DNA of 64,000 nucleotides from Paraburkholderia sp. PGU19 (GCF_013426915.1 NZ_AP023179.1:2852001-2916000); one strand, 5' to 3'. Shown: positions 27,139 through 37,125, counted from the first letter of the stretch. Numbers and translations: made by a program. The notes: generated by a model not told the origin, from the letters alone.

Positions 27139-28095
27139 TCAATGAGTCGAACGATACCAGTCGGCGGTTGCCGCCAGACCTTCGTCGGTTGAGAACGGGG
27201 GTTGCCAGCCGAGCACGTCGCGAATGTGCGACGTATCGACCTGCAGGCTGCCGATCAGGCGGTCGATTTGCGCCGACTTACCTGTCAGACGGCCCGCCGC
27301 GCGCAGCCATGCGGCTGGGACGGGCAGTAGCCGCGACGGCTTGCCGAGATGCCGCGCGAGCGAGCGCACCAGTTCCGCGACGGTCAGCGCGCTGCTGTCG
27401 GCGACATGGAAGCACTGGCCCGCCGCGCGCGGATCGGTCGCGCAATGGACGAGCGCATCGGCCAGATTGCCAACGTACACCATGCTGCGCCGCGCGTCGG
27501 CACCGCCGAGCGGCAGCGGAACGCCCCGCCAGACGGCGTCCATCAGGCGCAGGAAGTTAGCGCGCACTTGCGGTCCGTACACGAGCGGGGGCCGCACGAT
27601 CACGATCTCCAGGCCGGTGTCGTCGCCGAGGCGTGTCAGCGCCTCTTCCGCCGCGCGCTTTGAGCGTCCGTAGGCGTCTTCGGGGCGCGGGGCGTCGTTC
27701 TCGCGGAGCGATTGTCCGCGATCCTGTTCCGCGGCTGCCTTGATGCTGCTCACGAACACGAAGCGCGGCACACCATGCTGCTGTGCCGCCGCTGCGAGGC
27801 GCAGCGTGCCGTCGACATTGGTCGCGCGAAACGCGGCGTCGGGGTCAGCGACCATGTCGTGCATCACATGCACGCGGGCGGCGAGATGCACGACGCAGTC
27901 GGCTTTGAGGTCGGCGGGCCAGTTGTGCACGATGCCGCTGTAGTCGGTGCTTGCGTCGACCCACTCCGTAACTCCGTCCACACAGTTGCCGGAACGCCGC
28001 ACCAGACCCGTCACGCGATGGCCGGCATCGAGCAGCGCGCGGCACAGCGCACGCCCGACAAAACCGTTCGCCCCGCTCACGACCACATGACTCAT
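27139..28095 (-). CDS. wbiG: WbiG-type NDP-sugar epimerase/reductase
   Basis: A 318-residue extended SDR enzyme. The NAD-binding motif is GANGFVGRALC at the N-terminus, the catalytic serine and tyrosine lie in FVSSIKAAAEQ and AYGRSKRAAEE (Tyr-x-x-x-Lys), and the substrate region includes VIVRPPLVYGPQVRANF. It likely epimerises or reduces the UDP-4-keto sugar made by the WbiI-type enzyme two genes downstream. The ATG at 28095 overlaps the stop of the glycosyltransferase gene (ATGA), so translation is probably coupled. The long N-terminal extension of the open frame overlaps that gene and is spurious. Confidence 0.92.
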   Translation of the reverse strand: MSHVVVSGANGFVGRALCRALLDAGHRVTGLVRRSGNCVDGVTEWVDASTDYSGIVHNWPADLKADCVVHLAARVHVMHDMVADPDAAFRATNVDGTLRLAAAAQQHGVPRFVFVSSIKAAAEQDRGQSLRENDAPRPEDAYGRSKRAAEEALTRLGDDTGLEIVIVRPPLVYGPQVRANFLRLMDAVWRGVPLPLGGADARRSMVYVGNLADALVHCATDPRAAGQCFHVADSSALTVAELVRSLARHLGKPSRLLPVPAAWLRAAGRLTGKSAQIDRLIGSLQVDTSHIRDVLGWQPPFSTDEGLAATADWYRSTH

Positions 28096-28937
28096 AGCCA
28101 CTTCCAGCCGAAACGGTTGAAGAACTTGCAGGCCGACGCAGCGAACATGCGGATGTGCGCGGAGCCTTTGCGGGCGGCGCCACCGCCGTGGTGGAGCACG
28201 CGCATCGCGGGCAAATAGGCGATCCGGGCGACTTCGTGCGTGCGCAGGCTCAGATCGTAGTCCTCGAAATAAAGGAAATAGCGTGGATCGAAACCGGCGA
28301 GCTTCTTCAGCACGTTCGTGCGGAACAGCATGAAGCAGCCGCTGACGATGGGTGGATCCCAAACGATGTCGTGCTCGTTGATGACGTCTTGCATTTCATA
28401 GCGGGCGAGACGTCGCGCGAAGAAGCGACGGACGCTCGCAGGCAGGAAGCCGCGTACGATCAGGTCGAGTAGCGTTGGATAGCGGCGGCAGAGGTACTGG
28501 ATGTGGCCGTCTTCGTCGCCGATGCGGGGGGTGAGCAGGCCGACTTGCAAATGGCTTTCGAAGAACTCCACCGCGCTTACAAGCGCCTGGCGGTCGAGAT
28601 CGATATCCGGATTCAGCACGAGATGATAGCGGCTTGCTGCGCGCTCAATGGCCAGATTGTGGCCGCGGCCATAGCCGACGTTGCCATGGCCAGCGATGAT
28701 CGAGCAGGTTGCGCCATGCGCGCGCAGAGCGTCCAAAGCAGCCGTCATGTCAGGCAGTCCACCGTTGTCGACGAGACAGACGTCCAGTCTGAACGCGGGA
28801 TGCGTCTCTTTGAGCGCATCGTAAGCGGCGGCAAGGCTTTTCAGCGTCTGCGCGAGTTGCTGCAGGTCCGGCCGATAAACGACCACGGACACGGAGAGAC
28901 CCTCGATCTCGTTACCCGGCTCACGCGTAGTATTCAT
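28092..28937 (-). CDS. GT2 family glycosyltransferase (rhamnosyltransferase-like)
   Basis: About 281 residues from the ATG at 28937; no strong ribosome-binding site distinguishes it from 28991. The GT-A fold is seen in SVSVVVYRPD, VDNGGLPD, NVGYGRGHNLAIE and the metal-binding NPDIDL. The acceptor half shows SGCFMLFRTNVLKKLAGFDPRYFLYFEDYDLSLR, the pattern of WbbL/RfbF-type rhamnosyltransferases. It would add one sugar, probably from dTDP-L-rhamnose made by rfbBACD, to the lipid-linked chain at the cytoplasmic face. It is translationally coupled to the epimerase gene. Confidence 0.9.
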   Translation of the reverse strand: MNTTREPGNEIEGLSVSVVVYRPDLQQLAQTLKSLAAAYDALKETHPAFRLDVCLVDNGGLPDMTAALDALRAHGATCSIIAGHGNVGYGRGHNLAIERAASRYHLVLNPDIDLDRQALVSAVEFFESHLQVGLLTPRIGDEDGHIQYLCRRYPTLLDLIVRGFLPASVRRFFARRLARYEMQDVINEHDIVWDPPIVSGCFMLFRTNVLKKLAGFDPRYFLYFEDYDLSLRTHEVARIAYLPAMRVLHHGGGAARKGSAHIRMFAASACKFFNRFGWKWL

Positions 28938-29138
28938 GTGGAAAATGCAACGTGCCTTGTCGCGACACTTAGTCTTTTGGATAGGGGTCACATCGAAGTC
29001 GCAAGTTTGCTGAAAATGCGAGCATTCGGCAACCCGCTTTTCGAATTGTTACGCGGTACAAGATACAAGACTAGGATTGCGCCCCTTTTATATCGGCAGA
29101 AGGGCGGGAAAATTGAGAGTGAACCTACCCGCTGCCGA

Positions 29139-31157
29139 TCATTTGCCGTTGCCCAGACGCATAGACAGCAGCTTGAACGAACGCAGGCGATTGTCTGAGT
29201 CAATTTGTACGATGAACGGCACCTGCTGGTCGACGCTCAATCTGACTTCAATCGGGCGGGCTTCGGGCCAAGCTGCACATGTCAGCGGCAAGTGGATGGA
29301 CTGCTGGCCGCCCGGCACCAGATCGACCGATGCATCCAGACATCCGGGACTGGTCACATGCAAAATCGCGTCGTGGCCGTTCTGCTGCGAGCGCAGGTCA
29401 GGAGGCACTTCCACGTGTATGTCGAGCGCGGTCTGCGCATGGCGTTTGAGCATGACGGCGGCGTCGAGTCCGGCCCACGCCAACCTGCCCTCTTCGCGCT
29501 GGAAGAAACCGCGCCGCACCGTGTAGTCGCCGTCGGAGAGATCGAAGCCATCCCTCAGATGACCGACATCCTGATCTTCAAGAGCGAAAGGCAGATACGG
29601 CTGCACAGAACCGAGCCTGTATAGCTCGCCGCCCTGCATTTTCACGAGTTGCTGATGCTGCGAACGGGCGATCACGTTGTCGATCGTCGGCTGGCTGATG
29701 CCTATCGTGTACATATCGGCAACGAAGTATTTGTCGCTGACGGCGTCGATGCGCGATGCGCGCCAATGCTCGAAGTTCGAGAAGTTGCGCCCCGAGAATA
29801 GCGCGACGGCGGGCGCCTGCCACCAGCCGGCGCCGAAGATAGTCGCGTCGGCAGGCAGCTTCCGCACTGTGTCGGCAAGCTTGTAAGTGTCGAGCTGATA
29901 TTCCGGCACTTGCGGCGGTCGCGTGAAGGTTTGGCCGTTACGGATCAGAGTCAGCTGTCCAATCACGACAGGCAGCAATGCAATTAGCATCAACACGTTC
30001 GACAGACTGGTCGCGAAGATTCTCCCTCCGTTGCGTCCCGCAGACTGCGCCCAGATTACGGCCAGGAGAACGGCGATCAGACATTGCAGCAGCAACAAGC
30101 CATCGAGAATGCGGCGCAGCCACGTCATCGGGGTTGGACTGATAAAAATCCACCACAAGAAGTACAGGCCAGTGACGCCCGTCAACATGAACAGCGCGAG
30201 ACGCAGTGCGGGACTTCTCTTTCGGTCGAACGCGATCGCGAACCCGAGCACGATTGGCACGACGATCACGAAGCCAAGTAGCATGGCGGGCACGCCCGTC
30301 ATATCGGACAGCATGGAGAGATGATGCGCGCCCTTGCTCAGCAGACCTTCGCCGGCTTCACCCTTTCGCGCGCCCGACTGCGCACCCACCTGCCCTAGCT
30401 GGAACCGCCACCAGCTGAGATAACCGCGCACGTTGCCGATCTCTACGACGCGGAAAATTTCCCAACAGAGCACGGGGACGACGAGACCAAGGCCGAGCAT
30501 GAATAACCGCCGCACCCGCCCCGGCTGTGAGACGATCACGCAGAACAGCACCAGCAGCGCGGGCCCGACGCAGACCAGCGCGACCACCTTCGTCAGATAA
30601 GCGATGCCGAACAGGAAGCCCGTCCAGAAAAGGCGCGCCGACTGCACGTTGAATCCGTCACGCCCCGACACGAGCACCAGGAGTCCGCCGAAGAACCACG
30701 TCAGCATCGGCACTTCGCCGTAGCCGTTCATTGAGTTCTCGACGAAACCGGGCGTCGAAAGGCAGGCCGTCGTCGCGAAAAGCGCGAGCCACAGCGGCAC
30801 GTGAAGGCGACGTAACAATGTTACGGCCAGCACGACAAGAGCGGCGATGTAGATCAGGTTAACTACCTGACCGGTGAACGGCGTGATGCCGCCGATCCAG
30901 AACGCGAGCGCAGTCGGCAGGATAAACGGACCGTCGGTTTGCGCGGGAAACGGGAAGAAGCGGTCGTAGTAGAAACCGTAGCCGTCGCCGTGCATGAACG
31001 AAGCGGCCGTGCGCAGGTTCATTGCGCCGTCGAAGCTCGGCGGGGCAATCATCGCGTAGTGCCAAAAGCCGAGGAGGATCCAGCCGATAACGGCCGCAAA
31101 TGCCAGGCTGGCGATAGCGGGGAACACTGGAAAACGTGCCTGGGACGATGTTGTCAT
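29139..31157 (-). CDS. Large GT-C type membrane glycosyltransferase
   Basis: A 672-residue protein from the ATG at 31157. The first ~420 residues hold about eleven membrane helices. The first extracytoplasmic loop carries acidic residues typical of GT-C/PMT_2 enzymes (APPSFDGAMNLRTAASF, YYDRFFPF). The last ~240 residues form a soluble periplasmic domain. Such enzymes use polyprenyl-phosphate sugars to decorate polymers in the periplasm. It heads the minus-strand transcript of this half of the locus, and the next start (28937) is 200 bp further on. The acceptor and sugar are not known. Confidence 0.8.
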   Translation of the reverse strand: MTTSSQARFPVFPAIASLAFAAVIGWILLGFWHYAMIAPPSFDGAMNLRTAASFMHGDGYGFYYDRFFPFPAQTDGPFILPTALAFWIGGITPFTGQVVNLIYIAALVVLAVTLLRRLHVPLWLALFATTACLSTPGFVENSMNGYGEVPMLTWFFGGLLVLVSGRDGFNVQSARLFWTGFLFGIAYLTKVVALVCVGPALLVLFCVIVSQPGRVRRLFMLGLGLVVPVLCWEIFRVVEIGNVRGYLSWWRFQLGQVGAQSGARKGEAGEGLLSKGAHHLSMLSDMTGVPAMLLGFVIVVPIVLGFAIAFDRKRSPALRLALFMLTGVTGLYFLWWIFISPTPMTWLRRILDGLLLLQCLIAVLLAVIWAQSAGRNGGRIFATSLSNVLMLIALLPVVIGQLTLIRNGQTFTRPPQVPEYQLDTYKLADTVRKLPADATIFGAGWWQAPAVALFSGRNFSNFEHWRASRIDAVSDKYFVADMYTIGISQPTIDNVIARSQHQQLVKMQGGELYRLGSVQPYLPFALEDQDVGHLRDGFDLSDGDYTVRRGFFQREEGRLAWAGLDAAVMLKRHAQTALDIHVEVPPDLRSQQNGHDAILHVTSPGCLDASVDLVPGGQQSIHLPLTCAAWPEARPIEVRLSVDQQVPFIVQIDSDNRLRSFKLLSMRLGNGK

Positions 31158-31704
31158 TGGACTTCGGCGGTCGTGTATTGAGAATCCTGCGATAAAGCGG
31201 ATGTGCCCGCGATTGGAAGTCGGCATCATAGCTGGCCGCGGTTTCCGCACGCCACATTGTGGGTACGGCACAACGATGGTTTGCCGTAACCATGGCAAAT
31301 ATGTATGCACTTTGCCGTTTCGCTTAGCCGAATACATTCAATAGACGAGCCGGAGCATGCTGTTTCATTTGCCGCAATGCGCTGCACGAAAATTCACTGG
31401 AATAATTTGAAATGTTCTCGCCTAGAAAGCAGTGTTTGAAGCACCCGTCGTTATTTCGTCGTGCGGTATAGTTACGCCTCGCAAATCATCTAGTTGCGCA
31501 GTTATTAGGCATGGCCCAAATTGTTTTGCAATACATCAGCAAATTTCAATCGCGACTTCCGGTCAGTAGATGACGCTTATCCAGTGCGTGCGGCGGTGAA
31601 ATCGGGTTTCCCCTCTACCAACGCGCAACACCTGTCATTAGTAGCACATTGCCATTTTTCAACTTGATTCGGTTATAAACTTATATCGGCCGGCCAGGAT
31701 CAAT
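31158..31704. other. Divergent intergenic region (547 bp)
   Basis: It lies between the minus-strand GT-C gene and the plus-strand sulfotransferase gene, and is much richer in A+T than its surroundings, especially 31340-31690. It must hold promoters for both directions. No single convincing -35/-10 pair was chosen. An ORF at 31158-31337 extending the GT-C frame is not protein-like. Confidence 0.5.
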
Positions 31705-32565
31705 ATGCGCACCGTCATTGTCCACTACCATTTGTTCAAGAATGCAGGATCGACCGTCGACAGTATCCTGTCGCGGAATTTTCCGGACGAACAACATGGC
31801 CATATCGAAGGGCCCTACCCCTGGTCGACGGTGCAACCACAGGAACTCGTGGAATTCTCGCTCGCCAATCCCGCGCTGCGTGTCGTGTCGAGCCATCATG
31901 CGAGGCCGCCTCTTCCGCAACATCCCGACATTCAGTTTTTGCCGGTTCTCTTTCTGCGCCACCCAATTGACCGCTTCGCGTCCGTGTACGAATTCGAACG
32001 GCGACAGCCTGCGGATAGCCTGAGCCCAAGTGTCGCCATTGCGCGCGAAGGAGGGCTCGCGGAGTTTGCAAAATGGGGCGTCGGCCAGGAAGCAAACGCC
32101 GTATGCCGAAATTTTCAAGTCGCTCACCTCGCGAATGCGCAGCACGACATGCGCACCGCGCGCGCTACAAGTGAAGACTACATGAGCGCCCTCCGACATC
32201 TTGAGAGCCTTTCGTTCTTCGGTATCGTCGAATCGTTCCAGGAATCCATCGAGGCGATGCAAGCACTTTTCCGGCCTCATTTCGGCGATATCAATCTCAC
32301 ACATTCAAGCGAAAACGTCACGCCCGGACGGCATGCGACCCTCGTCGAACGACTTGCGCATATCCGCAGCGAACTGGGCGAACCGTTGTACCGGAGTCTC
32401 GTAGAGTTGAATTCGCTCGACATGTTGCTCTACGACGAGGCACGCAAGCGGTTTGCGGACGCCCTACAGACTCGCGCAGGAGTCGCGGCAGCGCAGGGCA
32501 AGCCAACGAGTTTCTGGCGCAGGATCGTACGCGCGCTGCGCGGTGCGCATTCGACCAGCGCGTGA
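31705..32565 (+). CDS. Sulfotransferase family protein
   Basis: A 286-residue protein with both PAPS-binding signatures. The 5'-phosphosulfate loop is HYHLFKNAGSTVDSIL at residues 8-23, with the Lys. The 3'-phosphate strand is FLRHPIDRFASVYEFE near residue 88, with Arg and Ser. It therefore probably transfers sulfate to a carbohydrate or other surface group. It opens the plus-strand module in the middle of a minus-strand polysaccharide locus. AGGA lies 8 bases before the ATG. The last 30 residues are basic. No PAPS-synthesis genes are in the window. Confidence 0.85.
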   Translation: MRTVIVHYHLFKNAGSTVDSILSRNFPDEQHGHIEGPYPWSTVQPQELVEFSLANPALRVVSSHHARPPLPQHPDIQFLPVLFLRHPIDRFASVYEFERRQPADSLSPSVAIAREGGLAEFAKWGVGQEANAVCRNFQVAHLANAQHDMRTARATSEDYMSALRHLESLSFFGIVESFQESIEAMQALFRPHFGDINLTHSSENVTPGRHATLVERLAHIRSELGEPLYRSLVELNSLDMLLYDEARKRFADALQTRAGVAAAQGKPTSFWRRIVRALRGAHSTSA

Positions 32566-32709
32566 AGGCGCTAATCGCGGCCCGGCAACTGTTCGTATAT
32601 TCAATCTCCGATGGTAGTATTAGGCCGCTTTGCCCAGTCCACTCTGTATCTGTCACGCACCACGGCGCGATAACGGGCACGGCGCTCCCACCATCCCCTT
32701 CGGTCTTTT

Positions 32710-34302
32710 ATGAAAGTCTCTGCGCGCGCCTTTGTTCACGAGGGCATCTTCAGGCTGCTACCTTTTTTGCTCGTAGGCGGCGCCGTGTCAGTCTATCTGG
32801 GAAAGGATTGGAGTTGGGATCTGCTCAATTACCACTTCTACAATCCGTGGGCACTTACGCATCACCGATGGGGCATCGATCTATTCCCGGCTCAATCACA
32901 AACGTTCTTCAATCCCCTACTCGATCTGCCTTTTTATAAGATCGCGACTTCGCAATGCGCGGACTATATTGCCGTGTTCGCAATGGGATTCCCCGCCGGG
33001 ATTGCGGCCTATATCCTGTGGCATCTTCTCGAGTCGCTTGAAGTTTCCGGATCGACGAGCGTTGAAACAGGCGTTCTGCGCGTGGCAGCGTGCATAGTCG
33101 GCATGACAGGCGCGGCGGGCTTTCCCCAAATCGGAAGCTCGACGGGCGAGTGGCCAGTCTCGGCGCTGGTGCTCGGCGGCGTGCTGGCACTCGTCCAGTG
33201 GTACAAGGGCAGGCTCGGCGATCGGTGCGGCATGTCAATCGCTGGCGGTGCGATCGGCACAGCGGCGGCACTGAAACTGACGGCGATGATTCCAGCGCTG
33301 GCAGTGACGATCGCCCTGCCTATCCTGCTGGCCAGGGCGCCGCGACGCGAATTGGTCCGTTCACTGCTGATATACCTCGTCGCGGCAGGCATCGCATTCA
33401 TCGCGTTTGCCGGCCCATGGATGTGGAAGATGTACTCATCGTTCCACAATCCGCTCTTTCCGTATTTCAACGGCGTCTTCAAGTCGCCGCTGATCGAGTC
33501 GGTGAATGCGCGCGACGTGCGATTCGTTCCGCACAACGTGAGCACCTTCTTCAAGCTTCCCCTGTTTTCGGCGTTCGTGCCGAATATCCTGCACTCGGAA
33601 ATCTCGTTGCGTGATCCACGACTGCTGATTGGGGCGTTGATCGCGATCTGCTGGATCGTTGCCGCGGCGATTCGTCTTTTGCCTGGAAAGACCCAGCGCA
33701 AGACATGGCGTCTCGAGTTGTTCATGGCAGCGGCTTACCTCTTGATGTACATCGTAGGTTTGAGGTTTTTTGGCATCTATCGCTATACGATCGTACTCGA
33801 ACTGTTCGGCGCAGCCATGGTGTTCGTCGCGCTGATCCGACTTCGCCAACGCCTCTCTCACGCAGATGGGCTTGCGATCTGTACGATGACGTTCATCGCA
33901 ATCACACTACTTACTTCGTGGCCGGACTGGGGACGTCTGCCTCTAGACGGAAGGCCATACTTCCGCAACAACCTGCCTGGATTGCCGCCATCGTCGTTGA
34001 TCGTCGCCACCACCATGGAGCCGATCGGCTACCTCGTACCACAATGGCCCGGCAATCCGAGGTTCTATTCGGCGATCACTAACATCTCCGGCCCGACCTA
34101 TAACCTAAAGCTGCAGGACGAGATTGCCGCAGGCGTGCTCGCTCACCAAGGTCCGATCTACGTCTTACGCGCCAAGGACAAGCCGGACGACAGCAAGGTG
34201 GTGTCGTCGCGCCTGCACCTCACGATCAACAATGCTTCTTGCCGTGAACTGGATCAGCCGGTGCCCGTGCCCCTGGAAATCTGCGAAGCGAATCGCAGCT
34301 GA
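32710..34302 (+). CDS. Polytopic membrane protein, GT-C-like
   Basis: A 530-residue protein with about eleven membrane helices and a C-terminal soluble tail of ~120 residues. The first loop, WSWDLLNYHFYNPWAL ... DLFPAQSQTFFNPLLDLPFY, carries the Asp expected of an integral-membrane glycosyltransferase. The same motif occurs in the degraded gene at 23345-23560, so this family has occurred twice in the locus. It probably transfers a sugar from a polyprenyl phosphate carrier on the periplasmic side. The ATG at 32710 has only a weak ribosome-binding site. Confidence 0.75.
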   Translation: MKVSARAFVHEGIFRLLPFLLVGGAVSVYLGKDWSWDLLNYHFYNPWALTHHRWGIDLFPAQSQTFFNPLLDLPFYKIATSQCADYIAVFAMGFPAGIAAYILWHLLESLEVSGSTSVETGVLRVAACIVGMTGAAGFPQIGSSTGEWPVSALVLGGVLALVQWYKGRLGDRCGMSIAGGAIGTAAALKLTAMIPALAVTIALPILLARAPRRELVRSLLIYLVAAGIAFIAFAGPWMWKMYSSFHNPLFPYFNGVFKSPLIESVNARDVRFVPHNVSTFFKLPLFSAFVPNILHSEISLRDPRLLIGALIAICWIVAAAIRLLPGKTQRKTWRLELFMAAAYLLMYIVGLRFFGIYRYTIVLELFGAAMVFVALIRLRQRLSHADGLAICTMTFIAITLLTSWPDWGRLPLDGRPYFRNNLPGLPPSSLIVATTMEPIGYLVPQWPGNPRFYSAITNISGPTYNLKLQDEIAAGVLAHQGPIYVLRAKDKPDDSKVVSSRLHLTINNASCRELDQPVPVPLEICEANRS

Positions 34303-34505
34303 AAGCCGCAACAAGGTTAGCTTCCCGTATGCCGGCGCGCGGCAAACTTTGCCGGCATACGTGCGTCGTCAAGTAATACCGACGCATTCACGCACCGTCC
34401 GCGCGATGGTTACGCTCTGATACATTTTTCAAATCCTTCCAGGGTTGCGCCACTTGTAAGTTGGGTAGGATGATCTAGGAGACCACCCCCGCCCTGGAGA
34501 GTCTC

Positions 34506-35570
34506 GTGACCCAATGCGCCGTGTGCTCCTCGAAAGCAGTGCTATTCCGCACGATCGATAAGGTCGATTATTTCGAATGTGAAACCTGCGGCTCATTATT
34601 CGCCGATCCAGAATTCCTCTCAGATCTGGAAACTGGGCGCATTTCGAACTATGAGCACTCGTATTGGGAATCCGAATTGCACGCGGCGCGCGAACGCTCG
34701 TACGGATCGTCGCTGCAGCGGATCGCCGAAACGTTCCTGTATTGCAGGATTCCCATTAATCGTTTCGTCGATATTGGCTCGGGCCCGGGCTATCTGCTCG
34801 ACGCTGCATCGAGTGCCCTACCCGACGCCGCTCGCGTGTTCTACGGCGTTGAGTTGTTTCCGCCCGACGAGTCGCTTCGGACCCGGCATCCCAACTACAA
34901 GGTGTGCTCGATAGGCGACGCCGGCGAGCGTTTCGATGCAGGTGTGTGCGTGGAAGTGATCGAGCATCTCACGCCATCGATGCTGAACGGCCTTGCCAAG
35001 CAGATGGCGCAGGTATCGTCGCCTGGCGCACTGTATCTGATCAACTCCGGCCAGCCCGCTTACGTCAAAAACGAAGATCCGGACTATCTCGACCCTCTCG
35101 GCCGTGGCCACGTCGTGTCGTATTCGATCGAAGGCGCCCGGAAGATTTTTGAACCTCATGGATTCCGCGTCATTCCGCTGCCCGGCCGTCATTGGGCATT
35201 CCTGCTCGAATTTCAGTCTGAGGACACGAAGCAGTCTCCGCAAGAGCTATTGGAAAAACGGCTGTGGTCGCCCTTGCCTGAGAATGTCGCCGTTTTGCGC
35301 GACGGTAGCGCTGGCTCCCTGATGTATCACGCAGGCCGGGACGCGGCGCGCGTTTATCTAGAATACGCGACCGTCGTCGAGCGCACGAACTGGGCGCTCG
35401 GACTACAGGCCGAAGTCGAGCGGACGCGCACGCAGCCTGACCGGCGCGCTGCGGGAAGCGACACCGCAGCACGAGGAGCGCATCCTGTGCGACCTGATTT
35501 CAATGTTCAGGCGGCTCATCCGGGTCTGCTAGGCCGCGCACGGCATTGGTTGCGCACGCACACAGCTTAA
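34506..35570 (+). CDS. SAM-dependent methyltransferase with N-terminal zinc ribbon
   Basis: A 354-residue protein with a GTG start, supported by GGAGAG four bases upstream. Residues 1-35 form a CxxC...CxxC knuckle (CAVCSSK ... CETCGSLF). The class I methyltransferase domain follows, with motif I VDIGSGPGYLL near 88 and the acidic VCVEVIEHL loop near 158. The arrangement resembles sugar C/O-methyltransferases with zinc-binding N-termini, such as TylC3/NovU-like enzymes. The C-terminal 60 residues are arginine- and alanine-rich and may reflect a late frameshift. It probably methylates a polymer or nucleotide sugar. Confidence 0.85.
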   Translation: MTQCAVCSSKAVLFRTIDKVDYFECETCGSLFADPEFLSDLETGRISNYEHSYWESELHAARERSYGSSLQRIAETFLYCRIPINRFVDIGSGPGYLLDAASSALPDAARVFYGVELFPPDESLRTRHPNYKVCSIGDAGERFDAGVCVEVIEHLTPSMLNGLAKQMAQVSSPGALYLINSGQPAYVKNEDPDYLDPLGRGHVVSYSIEGARKIFEPHGFRVIPLPGRHWAFLLEFQSEDTKQSPQELLEKRLWSPLPENVAVLRDGSAGSLMYHAGRDAARVYLEYATVVERTNWALGLQAEVERTRTQPDRRAAGSDTAARGAHPVRPDFNVQAAHPGLLGRARHWLRTHTA

Positions 35571-35876
35571 TAGCAATGCCAAGAAGCGCCGGATGGCTAA
35601 TGGCATCCGGCGCGACCCGCTCCTTCTGCCGTTGGGTGATGAGTGTCGTTTCCCCTGCGCGAAAATTCGACCGCCACCCCCCAAGCGTGTGCGAAGCCCC
35701 CTCGAAATGCGTATCTTTAAATTTCGACCACGTCAAGTGGTCAATCTAAAAATGCGCGCAACGGCGAGGAACTCGTGGAGCTTTATTACGGTGCAAGGTA
35801 AAATCGCGAGCCTTAAAAAAGCCAATCTATCGGCCGGATTCGCGGTTTTAAAGCGAGACGCGCGCCAAACTATTTC

Positions 35877-36821
35877 GTGCACGAGGGGAAAGTGGGTCAA
35901 AAAGTTGCTGTCATCCTGCCATGCTACAACGAGGCGAAAACCATCTCGGGTGTAGTCGAGGATTTCCGGCGCCACCTTCCGGAAGCTCAAATCTACGTGT
36001 TTGACAACAATTCCACCGACGGTACGTCGGATGTCGCCCGCTCCGCGGGTGCGGATGTCAGGCGTGTCCCACTGCAAGGCAAAGGAAACGTGATTCGTCG
36101 GATGTTTGCCGACGTCGAGGCTGATGTGTACGTGATGGTGGACGGCGACGGCACGTACGACGCCAGCGCCGCGCCGCAACTGATCAAGGCAATGCTCGAC
36201 GAAGGCCTCGATATGGTAGTAGGTAGCCGCGTTTCGGATGAAGTTGCTGCATATCGCTCAGGTCACCGGTTTGGCAACGTCATGCTGACGGGATTCGCCG
36301 CCAGCATTTTCGGGCGGACCTTCAAGGACATGCTCTCCGGCTATCGGATTTTCTCCCGTCGCTACGTGAAATCGTTTCCGGCGCACGCACATGGCTTCGA
36401 GACGGAGACCGAGCTCGCTGTCCACGCGCTCGAACTGCGCATGCCCGTTGCGGAGATCGAAACGCGCTATGGCAGCCGCCCCGAAGGCTCGGAAAGCAAG
36501 CTCAATACGTACAGGGACGGCATTCGCATCCTGATGACGATTCTGCGGCTATTCAAGCTGGAGCGCCCGTTTGCTTTCTTCGGGATCTGTTTCGTCATCA
36601 GCATGCTGCTGGCTGTGGGGCTCGCAATACCCTTGCTGGAAACGTACCTCGAGACGGGTCTAGTGCCGCGTGTGCCGACCGCTCTTTTGTGTGTTGCGTT
36701 GAGCGTCGTGGGTTTTCTGTTCCTTGTTTGCGGATTGATTCTGGATACAGTGACCAAAGGGCGGCTGGAAGCGAAGCGGCTTGCTTATTTGATGATTCCT
36801 GGGCCCGGAGCGCAACCGTGA
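35877..36821 (+). CDS. GT2 polyprenyl-phosphate sugar synthase (DPM/GtrB-like)
   Basis: A 314-residue protein. The N-terminal GT-A domain has VAVILPCYNEAKTI, FDNNSTDGTSDVA, YVMVDGDGTYD and the FKDMLSGYRIFSRRYV and GFETETELAVHA motifs typical of dolichol-phosphate-mannose synthase-like enzymes. Two C-terminal membrane helices follow, with AFFGICFVISMLLAVG recognisable. Such proteins load a hexose onto undecaprenyl phosphate for GT-C enzymes, of which two are nearby, and pair with GtrA flippases. The start is either GTG 35877 or GTG 35892; 35877 is listed. Confidence 0.9.
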   Translation: MHEGKVGQKVAVILPCYNEAKTISGVVEDFRRHLPEAQIYVFDNNSTDGTSDVARSAGADVRRVPLQGKGNVIRRMFADVEADVYVMVDGDGTYDASAAPQLIKAMLDEGLDMVVGSRVSDEVAAYRSGHRFGNVMLTGFAASIFGRTFKDMLSGYRIFSRRYVKSFPAHAHGFETETELAVHALELRMPVAEIETRYGSRPEGSESKLNTYRDGIRILMTILRLFKLERPFAFFGICFVISMLLAVGLAIPLLETYLETGLVPRVPTALLCVALSVVGFLFLVCGLILDTVTKGRLEAKRLAYLMIPGPGAQP

Positions 36822-37046
36822 TGTAATGCTGTTTGCAGGCCGCGTTTCGACAAGAGCCGGAGCAGGATTGCGTATTCGGCTGTGCCAATGCCGGAAAAGC
36901 AAACCACAGCACCGGCACTCCGAAGAAAAGCGCGAATACGCTCCGTTTGAATGACTGACCTAGGCGCAACACGCTGCATCCATCGGACGCGAATTTGCTC
37001 CCGTGCGTCATTTCTTTCGCTACAGCACTCACGTTTCGCTAGAAGC

Positions 37047-37125
37047 GGTGATGTAGTCAGTCAGCCATTCGGACGCAGGATTGTGATTCCTGTCGTCGTG
37101 GGTTCGGGTCCCATCAGCCACCCCA
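37047..37125 (+). pseudogene. Degenerate tRNA-His (GTG), likely prophage attachment scar
   Basis: The 3' half is preserved: anticodon arm CAGGA-TTGTGAT-TCCTG with anticodon GTG at 37083-37085, T arm GTGGG-TTCGGGT-CCCAT, and 3' acceptor strand CAGCCAC-C-CCA ending at 37125. The 5' half is decayed. GGTGATGTAGTCAG only loosely matches the acceptor/D-arm, and acceptor pairing fails at three or more positions. The T loop has G in place of the near-universal A58. It is not a working tRNA. A conserved 3' half next to phage genes is what an integrative element leaves at a tRNA site. Confidence 0.75.

Noticed and set aside
36598..37032. A 144-residue minus-strand ORF with a signal-peptide-like stretch (VFALFFGVPVLWFAFPALAQ)
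   Set aside because: More than half of it is antisense to the GT2 gene, there is no ribosome-binding site and no family resemblance; at best it is a scrap of a membrane protein.
37047..37125. A working tRNA-His
   Set aside because: The acceptor stem does not pair, the D arm is not recognisable and A58 is changed; only the 3' half is tRNA-like.
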